This document shows positions 41,845 to 49,206 of a stretch of 64,000 nt of DNA, piece by piece. The notes under the pieces are model-generated. The model made no database searches and was not told where the DNA came from. It saw only the letters and a list, made by a program, of their open reading frames with translations. Position numbers and translations under genes: made by a program. Source of the stretch: Kitasatospora herbaricolor (GTDB taxonomy: Bacteria; Actinomycetota; Actinomycetes; Streptomycetales; Streptomycetaceae); NCBI RefSeq assembly GCF_030813695.1, contig NZ_JAUSVA010000002.1, positions 4,650,001-4,714,000 of the forward strand, read 5' to 3'. The stretch's first letter is position 1. The number at the start of each line of letters is the position of its first letter.

Positions 41845-42182
41845 GCGTAGCTCGGTTCGCGATTGTCCCGGCAGGGCGCTGAGCGTAGCTCGGTTCGCGA
41901 TTGTCCCGGCAGGGCGCTGAGCGTAGCTCGGTTCGCGATTGTCCCGGCAGGGCGCTGAGCGTAGCTCGGTTCGCGATTGTCCCGGCAGGGCGCTGAGCGT
42001 AGCTCGGTTCGCGATTGTCCCGGCAGGGCGCTGAGCGTAGCTCGGTTCGCGATTGTCCCGGCAGGGCGCTGAGCGTAGCTCGGTTCGCGATTGTCCCGGC
42101 AGGGCGCTGAGCGTAGCTCGGTTCGCGATTGTCCCGGCAGGGCGCTGAGCGTAGCTCGGTTCGCGATTGTCCCGGCAGGGCG
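41841..42182. repeat. nine perfect tandem copies of a 38-bp unit
   Basis: Units start at 41841, 41879, 41917, 41955, 41993, 42031, 42069, 42107 and 42145 and look identical base for base. Each begins CTGAGCGTAGCTCGG and ends TTGTCCCGGCAGGGCG. Within a unit are small symmetries: CGCTGAGCG (across the junction), GAGC-GTA-GCTC and TCGCGA. The first unit contains the ino1 stop codon, and every unit brings TGA and TAG on the plus strand; all minus-strand frames are open. Perfect identity implies recent expansion or homogenisation. Not CRISPR (no spacers). Confidence 0.97.
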
Positions 42183-42256
42183 CCGATCGCGGGATGCGGC
42201 TCCGGTCGTGTCCGCGTGGTGAACCTGCCGGGTCGAACTGACGACTCGTAGGGCTC

Positions 42257-42291
42257 CGGTGGGGGTCCCGGCATCGCCGGGGCCCCCACCG
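42257..42291 (+). terminator. terminator downstream of ino1 and the repeat array
   Basis: A 16-bp stem with one G-U pair (42257-42272 with 42276-42291, 3-nt loop). It would place the whole repeat array in the ino1 transcript. Confidence 0.8.
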
Positions 42292-42298
42292 TCCGTTT

Positions 42299-42330
42299 CC
42301 GGGCGTTGTTTCACGTGAAACAACGCCCGG
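42299..42330. other. parS: parS site 2 within a 32-bp palindrome
   Basis: Core GTTTCACGTGAAAC at 42308-42321. Self-complementarity extends without mismatch from 42299 to 42330, far past the 14-bp core, and about 115 bp after the 38-bp array. Confidence 0.95.
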
Positions 42331-42350
42331 GGGCGTGGCACTCTTGGCGG

Positions 42351-43688
42351 GTGGCCATCACAGCGAACGGCAGCACCAGAGCTCCCAACCGTGCCACCCT
42401 CACCGGGCTGCTGCGGCAACGGGACTTCCGTCGGCTGCTGACCGCCCGGGTGCTGTCGCAGCTCTCCGACGGCGTCTTCCAGGTCTCGCTGGCCGCCTAC
42501 GTGGTGTTCTCGCCGGAGAAGCAGTCCTCGCCGGCCGACATCGCCTCGGTGCTCGCGGTGACGCTGCTGCCCTTCTCGGTGGTCGGGCCCTTCGCGGGAG
42601 TGCTGCTGGACCGCTGGCGGCGCCGGCAGGTGCTCTACCTCGGGAACCTGGCCCGGTTCGGGCTGGGGCTGGTCACCGGCGGCCTGCTGCTGGCCCGCGC
42701 GCCGGACTGGCTCTTCTTCGCCGCCGCGCTGCTGGTCACCGCGCTCAACCGGTTCATCCTGGCCGGCCTGTCGGCGGCGCTGCCCCGGGTGGTCGACTCG
42801 AAGCAGCTGGTCACCGCCAACGCCCTCTCGCCCACCCTCGGTACGGTCGCCGCGGCGATCGGCGGCGGCCTGGGCTTCGGGCTGCACCAGCTGATGCCGC
42901 CGGGTGCGCGGGCGGACGCCGCACTGGTCACCCTGGCGGCGCTCCTCTACCTGTCCGCCGCGCTGGCCGCCCGGCGGATGGCGCCGGACCTGCTGGGCCC
43001 GGACCGCCACCCCGGCCGGCCCGCCCTGCGGCAGGCCCTCGGCCAGGCCGCGCGGGACCTCGGGGCCGGGGTACGGCACCTGGTCCGCGACTGCCGGCCG
43101 GCCGTCCACGCGATGGCCGCCGTCACCGCGGCCCGGTTCTGCTACGGCGTGCTGATCGTGGTGGTGGTGATGCTGGCCCGCTACACCTTCAACGACCCGG
43201 CGGACAGTGCGGCCGGGCTGGCGACCCTCGGGCAGGCGGTGGGGCTCTCGGCCCTCGGGTTCTTCCTGGCCGCCCTGATCAGCCCGTGGTGCACCCGGCG
43301 GCTCGGGCTCGCGGGGTGGATGACGGTCTGCCTGGCGGCCCCGGTCGTCTTCGTGCCGGCCCTCGGGCTGGCCTTCTCGCTGATTCCCGGCCTGGCCGCG
43401 GCGCTGCTGCTCGGCGTGGTCACCCAGGGCACCAAGATCTGTGCGGACACCGTGGTGCAGGAGTCGGTCGAGGACGAGTTCCGCGGCCGGGTGTTCGCCA
43501 TCTACGACGTGCTGTTCAACGCCGCCTTCGTCGCGGCGGCGGCGGTGACCGCTCTGGTCCTGCCGCTGTCGGGCCGCTCGGCAACGGTGCTGGTGGGCGT
43601 CGCCCTGGTGTACGCCGCGGCCGCCCTGCTCTACGCCCGGGCCGCCCGACGCTCGCCGCCCGACGCGGGCCCGGTCCGGTCCGGCTGA
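42351..43688 (+). CDS. MFS transporter
   Basis: A 445-aa major facilitator with about 12 helices, DHA3-like pattern: LLTARVLSQLSDGVFQVSLAAYVVF in pieces, the loop 2-3 motif GVLLDRWRRRQVLYLGN, and FRGRVFAIYDVLFNAAF late in the protein. Substrate unknown. GTG 42351 is chosen: CACTCT ends 6 nt upstream as a leaderless -10 candidate, with the matching -35 position inside parS. A TTG at 42306 would start within parS and is unlikely. Confidence 0.82.
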   Translation: MAITANGSTRAPNRATLTGLLRQRDFRRLLTARVLSQLSDGVFQVSLAAYVVFSPEKQSSPADIASVLAVTLLPFSVVGPFAGVLLDRWRRRQVLYLGNLARFGLGLVTGGLLLARAPDWLFFAAALLVTALNRFILAGLSAALPRVVDSKQLVTANALSPTLGTVAAAIGGGLGFGLHQLMPPGARADAALVTLAALLYLSAALAARRMAPDLLGPDRHPGRPALRQALGQAARDLGAGVRHLVRDCRPAVHAMAAVTAARFCYGVLIVVVVMLARYTFNDPADSAAGLATLGQAVGLSALGFFLAALISPWCTRRLGLAGWMTVCLAAPVVFVPALGLAFSLIPGLAAALLLGVVTQGTKICADTVVQESVEDEFRGRVFAIYDVLFNAAFVAAAAVTALVLPLSGRSATVLVGVALVYAAAALLYARAARRSPPDAGPVRSG

Positions 43689-43712
43689 CTCCCCGGTAGG
43701 CCCTCGGCGTCA

Positions 43713-43745
43713 CTGACGTGACGGCAACTCGCTAAGGTACGTCAG
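43713..43745 (+). promoter_or_regulatory. promoter with inverted repeat upstream of the LppU-like gene
   Basis: TAAGGT (43733-43738) is a good -10. It is bracketed by CTGACGT (43713-43719) and ACGTCAG (43739-43745), a 7-bp inverted repeat, suggesting an operator over the promoter. The -35 is not clear. Confidence 0.45.
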
Positions 43746-43785
43746 AAATTGCCGCGCCGGCAGCACTCTGTCACGGGGGACTCAT

Positions 43786-44772
43786 ATGAGCACACCGCCC
43801 AATCCGTACGGTCAGCCCCAGTACGGCTACCCGCCGCCCGCCCAGCCGCCGTACGGCCAGCCGCCGGCCCCCGGGTTCGGTCCGCCGCCCGCCGCCCCCG
43901 GGTTCGGCCCCCCGCAGCCGCCCGCGCCCGGCTACGGCTACCCCGGTGGCCCGGTGCCGCCGCAGCCCGGTCCGCCGGCCCCGCCGTACGGCCAGCCCGG
44001 CTTCCCCCCGCCCGGTGGCGGCGGCATGCCCCCCGGCGGCCAGCCCGGGTGGGGCCAGGTGGCTCCCCAGCCGCCCCGGAAGAACAACAAGGTCGTCCTG
44101 AAGGTCCTCGGCGCGGTCGTCGGTGTGATCGTGCTGGTCATCGGCTACTTCGTGGTGGGCCCGAGCGTCAGCAGCGCCGCCGTCGGCGACTGCGTGAAGA
44201 CCAGCGGCGTCTCCGACGTCGACATCGTCAAGTGCACCGACGCCAAGGCTCAGTACAAGGTCATCGCCAAGTACACCGGCACCACCGACACCTCCAAGTG
44301 CGAGGCGAACCCGGACTCCACCGCCTCGGTCTGGGGCAAGAGCGGCCGGCGCAGCAGCCGCAAGACCTACGTCCTGTGCCTCGGCCCGCTGAACGGCGCC
44401 GCTCCCGGGGCCTCCCCGAAGGCCAGTTCCTCGGCCGCGCCGAGCGCCAGCGCCAAGCCGTCGTCCAAGCCGTCGGTCCCGGCGTCGTCCGCCTCCGCCG
44501 GCAACCCGGTGCCCAGCGACGTGGACCGCGCGAAGGCCGGCGACTGCCTGCGCAACGACCACGAGACCAGCGCCAACTCGACCCACGACTCGAACCCGGA
44601 CATCACCATGCTGCCGTGCAGCGACTCCCGGGCGAAGTACAAGGTGATCGCCAAGGTGCTCGGCACCACGGACGGGGACACGGCCTGCGCCAAGTACCCG
44701 GACGCGAACAGCTCGTACTACCAGGACAACGGCATCACCAAGTTCGTCCTCTGCCTGGCGGACGTCAACTGA
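43786..44772 (+). CDS. LppU-like membrane protein with duplicated extracellular domain
   Basis: 328 aa. Residues 1-100 are Pro/Gly/Tyr/Gln-rich (YGQP repeats), followed by one membrane helix (about 103-125). Outside are two homologous domains (about 130-205 and 250-328), each with the order VGDC/AGDC, a Cys before KYKVIAK, a third Cys, and a closing YVLCLG / FVLCLADVN; a Ser/Ala/Pro/Lys linker separates them. This matches LppU-type domains, present here as an internal duplication. Function unknown. GGGGGA precedes ATG 43786. Confidence 0.75.
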   Translation: MSTPPNPYGQPQYGYPPPAQPPYGQPPAPGFGPPPAAPGFGPPQPPAPGYGYPGGPVPPQPGPPAPPYGQPGFPPPGGGGMPPGGQPGWGQVAPQPPRKNNKVVLKVLGAVVGVIVLVIGYFVVGPSVSSAAVGDCVKTSGVSDVDIVKCTDAKAQYKVIAKYTGTTDTSKCEANPDSTASVWGKSGRRSSRKTYVLCLGPLNGAAPGASPKASSSAAPSASAKPSSKPSVPASSASAGNPVPSDVDRAKAGDCLRNDHETSANSTHDSNPDITMLPCSDSRAKYKVIAKVLGTTDGDTACAKYPDANSSYYQDNGITKFVLCLADVN

Positions 44773-44790
44773 CGCCGCCCGTCCCGTGAC

Positions 44791-44831
44791 ACGGCGGAGG
44801 GGAGCCCGGCCACCGGGCTCCCCTCCGCCGT
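44791..44831. terminator. strong bidirectional terminator
   Basis: Perfect 19-bp stem (44791-44809 with 44813-44831), loop 3 nt, followed by TTTCC, between the LppU-like gene and convergent cca. Confidence 0.88.
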
Positions 44832-44908
44832 TTCCGCTCCGCGCCGTTTCCGCTCCGCGCCGTTTCCGCTCCGCGCCGTTTCCGCTCCGCGCCGTTTCCG
44901 CTCTCCGC
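44827..44908. repeat. 16-bp tandem repeat
   Basis: GCCGTTTCCGCTCCGC is repeated four times exactly from 44827, 44843, 44859 and 44875, with a fifth altered copy at 44891. The first unit overlaps the right arm of the terminator, which may have seeded the expansion. Confidence 0.85.
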
Positions 44909-44944
44909 CCGACCGACGCCGGCCGGCCGAGCGGTGCGCCGGGG

Positions 44945-46429
44945 TCAGCCCTGGGCGGCCCACCAGGCGCGCAGCGCCGCGACGGCTTCCTCGTGCTCCA
45001 TCGGGCCGTGCTCCAGCCGGAGCTCCAGCATGTGCTTGTACGCCTTGCCGACCTGCGGGCCCGGCTTCAGCCCGAGCAACTCCATGATCTGGTTGCCGTC
45101 GAGCGCCGGGCGGACGGCGTCCAGCTCCTCGCGCTCCTTGAGCTCGGCGATCCGGTCCTCCAGGCCGTCGTAGGTGCGCGACAGCGCGGCGGCCTTCTTC
45201 CGGTTGCGGGTGGTGCAGTCCGAGCGGGTCAGCTTGTGCAGGCGCTCCAGCAGCGGCCCCGCGTCGTTGACGTACCGGCGCACCGCGGAGTCGGTCCACT
45301 CGCCGCCGCCGTAGCCGTGGAAGCGCAGGTGCAGCTCGACCAGGCGCGAGACGTCCTCGATCAGGTCCTTGGAGTACTTGAGGTCGCGCATCCGCTTGCG
45401 GGTCATCTTGGCGCCCACCATCTCGTGATGGTGGAAGGAGACCCGGCCGTCCGGCTCGAAGCGCCGGGTGCGGGGCTTGCCGATGTCGTGCAGCAGCGCG
45501 GCGAGCCGCAGCACCAGGTCGGGGCCCTCCTGCTCCAGCGCGACGGCCTGCTCCAGCACGGTGAGCGAGTGCTCGTAGACGTCCTTGTGCCGGTGGTGCT
45601 CGTCGCTCTCCAGGCGCAGGGCCGGGAGCTCGGGGAGCACGTGGTCGGCGAGGCCGGTGTCGACCAGCAGCCGCAGGCCCTTGACCGGGTGGTCGGAGAG
45701 CAGCAGCTTGTTCAGCTCGGCCTGCACCCGCTCGGCGGAGACGATGGTGATCCGCTCGGCCATCGCGGTCATCGCCGCGACCACCTCGGGGGCGGGCGTG
45801 AAGTCCAGCTGGGCGGCGAAGCGGGCGGCCCGCATCATCCGCAGCGGGTCGTCGGAGAAGGACTCCTCCGGCGTGGCGGGGGTGCGCAGCACCCGCCGCT
45901 CCAGGTCGTCCAGGCCGTGGTGCGGGTCGACGAAGCCGCGGCCTGGCAGGTCGACGGCCATCGCGTTGACCGTGAAGTCCCGGCGGACCAGGTCCTCCTC
46001 GATGCTGGCGCCGTAGGTCACCTCGGGCTTGCGCGAGGTGCGGTCGTAGGCCTCGGAGCGGTAGGTGGTGATCTCGATCAGGAAGGAGCCCTCGGGCGTG
46101 TCCTTGCGCGCGCCGACGGTGCCGAAGGCGATGCCGACGTCCCAGACGGCGTCCGCCCAGCCCTTGACGAGCTTGAGCACCTGCTGCGGGCGGGCGTCGG
46201 TGGTGAAGTCCAGGTCGTTGCCGAGCCGTCCGAGCAGCGCGTCCCGCACCGAGCCGCCGACCAGGGCGAGCCGGTGGCCGGCGGCCTGGAAGCGCCCGGC
46301 GACCTCGTCGGCGACTGGGGAGACCCTCAGCAGTTCCTGGAGTCCCAGGGTCTGCGCCTCGCTCAGACCGGGGACGGCGGCGGTGGCGGTGCTGGAAGAA
46401 TGGGCGCTGGGGTCATTGGCAGTGGACAC
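44945..46429 (-). CDS. cca: CCA tRNA nucleotidyltransferase
   Basis: Class II CCA-adding enzyme / poly(A) polymerase family (494 aa). Head domain LVGGSVRDALLGRLGNDLDFTTDA in pieces with the catalytic acidic pair, the RRDFTVNAMA motif and EESFSDDPLRMMRAARFAAQL in pieces, plus an HD-type domain (LAALLHDIGKPRTR, about 310). The N-terminal 25 residues are Ser/Thr/Ala-rich and unconserved. Divergent from the DUF6049 gene. Streptomycetes have related enzymes of both CCA and poly(A) type; sequence alone does not fully separate them. Confidence 0.88.
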   Translation of the reverse strand: MSTANDPSAHSSSTATAAVPGLSEAQTLGLQELLRVSPVADEVAGRFQAAGHRLALVGGSVRDALLGRLGNDLDFTTDARPQQVLKLVKGWADAVWDVGIAFGTVGARKDTPEGSFLIEITTYRSEAYDRTSRKPEVTYGASIEEDLVRRDFTVNAMAVDLPGRGFVDPHHGLDDLERRVLRTPATPEESFSDDPLRMMRAARFAAQLDFTPAPEVVAAMTAMAERITIVSAERVQAELNKLLLSDHPVKGLRLLVDTGLADHVLPELPALRLESDEHHRHKDVYEHSLTVLEQAVALEQEGPDLVLRLAALLHDIGKPRTRRFEPDGRVSFHHHEMVGAKMTRKRMRDLKYSKDLIEDVSRLVELHLRFHGYGGGEWTDSAVRRYVNDAGPLLERLHKLTRSDCTTRNRKKAAALSRTYDGLEDRIAELKEREELDAVRPALDGNQIMELLGLKPGPQVGKAYKHMLELRLEHGPMEHEEAVAALRAWWAAQG

Positions 46430-46699
46430 GGCTCACAAGGGTACGGGTCCGGACAGCCCCGCCGCCCGCGGGTTTGCGGGCGGCCGGTACCCGGGTCCGG
46501 GGGTGCTCACCCGGCGACCCCCAACACTGGGGGCCGGGGATCGTCGTTACCATGCCGGTGGGAGCGAGTCTCGGCCGCGTCAGCGCGACGGCCGCGCCGC
46601 GGTGCCATCACGGCTGTGCGGACGGCGGACTACCGGACAGTACGGCCATTCATCTGGTCATCCGACGATCAGCGATCGAGAACGGCGAGGGCGAAGCGC

Positions 46700-49159
46700 G
46701 TGAGCGAGCCGGCACGGCACTCGGGCCTGGAGACGTACGGACACCGCGGACGGGCCGGTCGTGGAGGCCGCACCGCGCGGGCGGCCCGCCGGCTCGGGGC
46801 CCTCGCGGCGGGCTGCGCGATACTGCTCGGCGCCGCCCCGCAGGCCGGCGCGCTCGGCGCCCCGGGCGCCGCGTCCCGGCCGGGTCTGATGACCGAGGTG
46901 TCCGGCGAGTACCCGGTGGTCGTGACGATCGACGGCGTCTCCCCGGCCGTGGCCACCCCCAACGGCACCGTGACCATCACCGGCCAGGTGACCAACGGCG
47001 GCCGAGCGCCGCTGAAGTCCCCGCACGCCGCGGTCCGCGCCCCGTTCAACCACAAGCCGCTGAACACCCGCAGCGACCTCGCCTCGGTCGCCACCCGCAA
47101 CGACCCGGCGGGCGTGGACGGCGTCGACCTGCCCAGCCCGCAGGCAGCGCTGAACGAACTCGGCCCCGGCCAGAGCCAGCCGTTCACCCTGCAGGTGGCG
47201 GTGGCCGACCTCGAACTGGACCGGGAGGGCGCCTACGAGCTCGCGGTCGACGTCCGCGGCTCGACCGGCGACAACCAGCGCGAGCGCCCGCTGGGCATCG
47301 CCCGCACCTTCCTCCCCTACAACCCGAACCCGACCGACGCCCAGCCCACCCAGGTCGCCACGCTCTGGCCGATCACCCACACCCCGGAGCTGGTCGCCCA
47401 GACCCTCTCGGACAACGACCAGAGCGTCGCCGTGCTGCGGGACGACAGCCTGGCCGCCGAGTTCGCCCCCGGCGGGCGGCTCTACGAGCTGGTCGACATC
47501 GGCGCCGGCCTGAACGCGCCCACCTGGGTGGTCGACCCGGACCTGCTGGACACCGCGTACGCGATGACCAAGCCGTACCGGGTGCAGAAGCCCAACACCG
47601 CCGGCCAGTCCGCCAAGGACGAGAACACCACCCAGGGCACCGGCACGGCGGCCGCCGCCGCCTGGCTGGACAAGCTGCGGGCGGCCGTCGCCAAGAAGGG
47701 CAGCGAGGTCGTCTCGCTGCCCTACGCCGATCCGGACATCGCCTCCATCGCGCACAACGGCGCCGACCTCAGCGGCATCGACACCGCCCTGCTCAAGGCC
47801 GGCACGGCCGGGCAGGTGACGGCGGAGGGCCGGCTCTCGGTGGACGTCCGGGGCGACGTCGCCTGGCCGTACCAGGGCTACCTGGACCAGCAGATCGCCG
47901 CCACCGCGCAGCGCGGCGGGGACAACCTGCTGCTGGTCAACGGGGCGAGCCTGCCCGAGGCGGACTCGCTGAAGTACACCCCCGGCGCGGTCCGCCCGCT
48001 CGGCAACGGCCAGACCGGCGTGGTCGCGGACAACACCGTCTCGGGCCTGTTCCAGAACGACCTGAACACCCCGCAGGCGCAGAGCGAGGCCGTCCAGCGC
48101 TTCCTGGCGGAGACCTTCGTGATCACCCGGCAGGAGCCGCACAACCAGCGCGGCCTGCTGGTGATGCCCCCGCGCGGGCTCACCGTGAACACCGCCAAGA
48201 CCCTCGCGAGCGCCCTGCAGAGCGCCAACGCCGGCCAGTGGACCACCCCGGTGACGCTGGACGCCGTCGCCCAGGCCGCCGCCGACCCCCGGGCGAACGG
48301 CGCGGTGCCCCCGGCGACCGACTACCCGGGTGAGGCGCGCGCCTCCGAGCTGTCGGCCAAGGCCCTCACCGAGACCATGGCCATCCAGAGCAAGCTCGAC
48401 CTGCTGATGCGCATCCTCACCCTCCCGCAGCGGGTGCGCGGGCCGTTCAGCGCCGCCATGGTCCGCTCGGTGTCCACCGAGTGGCGCACCCAGGGCCCGG
48501 CCGGCGACACCTACCGCGACGGCGTGCGGGACTACCTGGCCGAGCTGTCCCAGGCGGTGCGGGTGCCCAAGAAGGGCGTCATCACCTTCGCCGGCGACAC
48601 CGGTGTCCTGCAGGTCAGCGTCCGCAACGACCTCACCCAGTCGGTCACCAACCTCAAACTGGTGCTGACCTCCAGCCAGCCCAACCGGCTCAAGGTCGGC
48701 GACCCGGCCGACATCGTGCTGGGCGCCTCCCGCAGCGTCACCATGCAGTTCCCCGCCGAGGCGCACAACAACGGGCAGGCCACCATGACCGCCCAGCTGT
48801 GGACCACCGGCCCGGACCCGCAGCGCTACGGCGATCCGGTCACCTTCAACGTCATGGTGACCTCGGTGACCGACGGCGTGCTCTACGTGATCGGCGCCGG
48901 ACTGCTGCTGATCCTGCTCGCCGCGCTGCGGATCTACCGCCAGCGCAAGAAGCAGGGCCCGGACCCGGACGGGGACGCCGACCGGCCCCTGGACGAGGCC
49001 GCGGACGGTGGCGTCCCGGACCGCGCCGAGGGTCCGCGGGCAGCCCCCGAGGACGACGACGAGGGCCCGGACGACGACCGGGACGCCGTGCAGACACTGC
49101 GCGGCACCACCGCAGATGGCCGGGATCGGGCCACCGGTGATGAGAAGGTTGGTCCTTGA
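46700..49159 (+). CDS. DUF6049-type secreted/membrane protein of the murJ cluster
   Basis: 819 aa. N-terminal hydrophobic signal (about 28-55, LGALAAGCAILLGAAPQAG), a large extracellular part with an Ig-like start (VTIDGVSPAVATPNGTVTITGQVTN in pieces) and a second CARDB-like Ig domain near 630-720 (VLQVSVRNDLTQSVTNLKLVL in pieces), one membrane helix (about 727-750) and an acidic cytosolic tail. This architecture is conserved upstream of murJ in actinobacteria; function unknown, probably envelope assembly. GTG 46700 is chosen before the signal; GAGG lies upstream. 47 nt before murJ. Confidence 0.8.
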   Translation: MSEPARHSGLETYGHRGRAGRGGRTARAARRLGALAAGCAILLGAAPQAGALGAPGAASRPGLMTEVSGEYPVVVTIDGVSPAVATPNGTVTITGQVTNGGRAPLKSPHAAVRAPFNHKPLNTRSDLASVATRNDPAGVDGVDLPSPQAALNELGPGQSQPFTLQVAVADLELDREGAYELAVDVRGSTGDNQRERPLGIARTFLPYNPNPTDAQPTQVATLWPITHTPELVAQTLSDNDQSVAVLRDDSLAAEFAPGGRLYELVDIGAGLNAPTWVVDPDLLDTAYAMTKPYRVQKPNTAGQSAKDENTTQGTGTAAAAAWLDKLRAAVAKKGSEVVSLPYADPDIASIAHNGADLSGIDTALLKAGTAGQVTAEGRLSVDVRGDVAWPYQGYLDQQIAATAQRGGDNLLLVNGASLPEADSLKYTPGAVRPLGNGQTGVVADNTVSGLFQNDLNTPQAQSEAVQRFLAETFVITRQEPHNQRGLLVMPPRGLTVNTAKTLASALQSANAGQWTTPVTLDAVAQAAADPRANGAVPPATDYPGEARASELSAKALTETMAIQSKLDLLMRILTLPQRVRGPFSAAMVRSVSTEWRTQGPAGDTYRDGVRDYLAELSQAVRVPKKGVITFAGDTGVLQVSVRNDLTQSVTNLKLVLTSSQPNRLKVGDPADIVLGASRSVTMQFPAEAHNNGQATMTAQLWTTGPDPQRYGDPVTFNVMVTSVTDGVLYVIGAGLLLILLAALRIYRQRKKQGPDPDGDADRPLDEAADGGVPDRAEGPRAAPEDDDEGPDDDRDAVQTLRGTTADGRDRATGDEKVGP

Positions 49160-49206
49160 TACCGCCCGACCCCAGGGCGCCCTCCCCCGAACAGCGAAGA
49201 GGTGGC

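Larger units (their letters stand above)
41845..42350. other. 506-nt intergenic region ino1 - MFS
   Basis: Contains in order the nine-unit array, a 75-nt unique spacer, a terminator hairpin (42257-42291), and a parS site within a 32-bp palindrome (42299-42330). No gene: minus-strand open frames here are by-products of the repeats. Confidence 0.85.

Noticed and set aside
41850..41880. tRNA-like 3' half in the 38-bp repeat (GGTTCGCGATT resembles a T-loop)
   Set aside because: No matching acceptor, D or anticodon arms; the resemblance is limited to a few bases.
41841..42182. CRISPR array
   Set aside because: The repeats are directly adjacent with no spacers, and no cas genes are near.
41586..43109. 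507-codon minus-strand frame with a 38-residue peptide repeat
   Set aside because: It arises from the 38-bp DNA repeat, which has no stop on the minus strand in any frame; it also runs opposite ino1 and the MFS gene.
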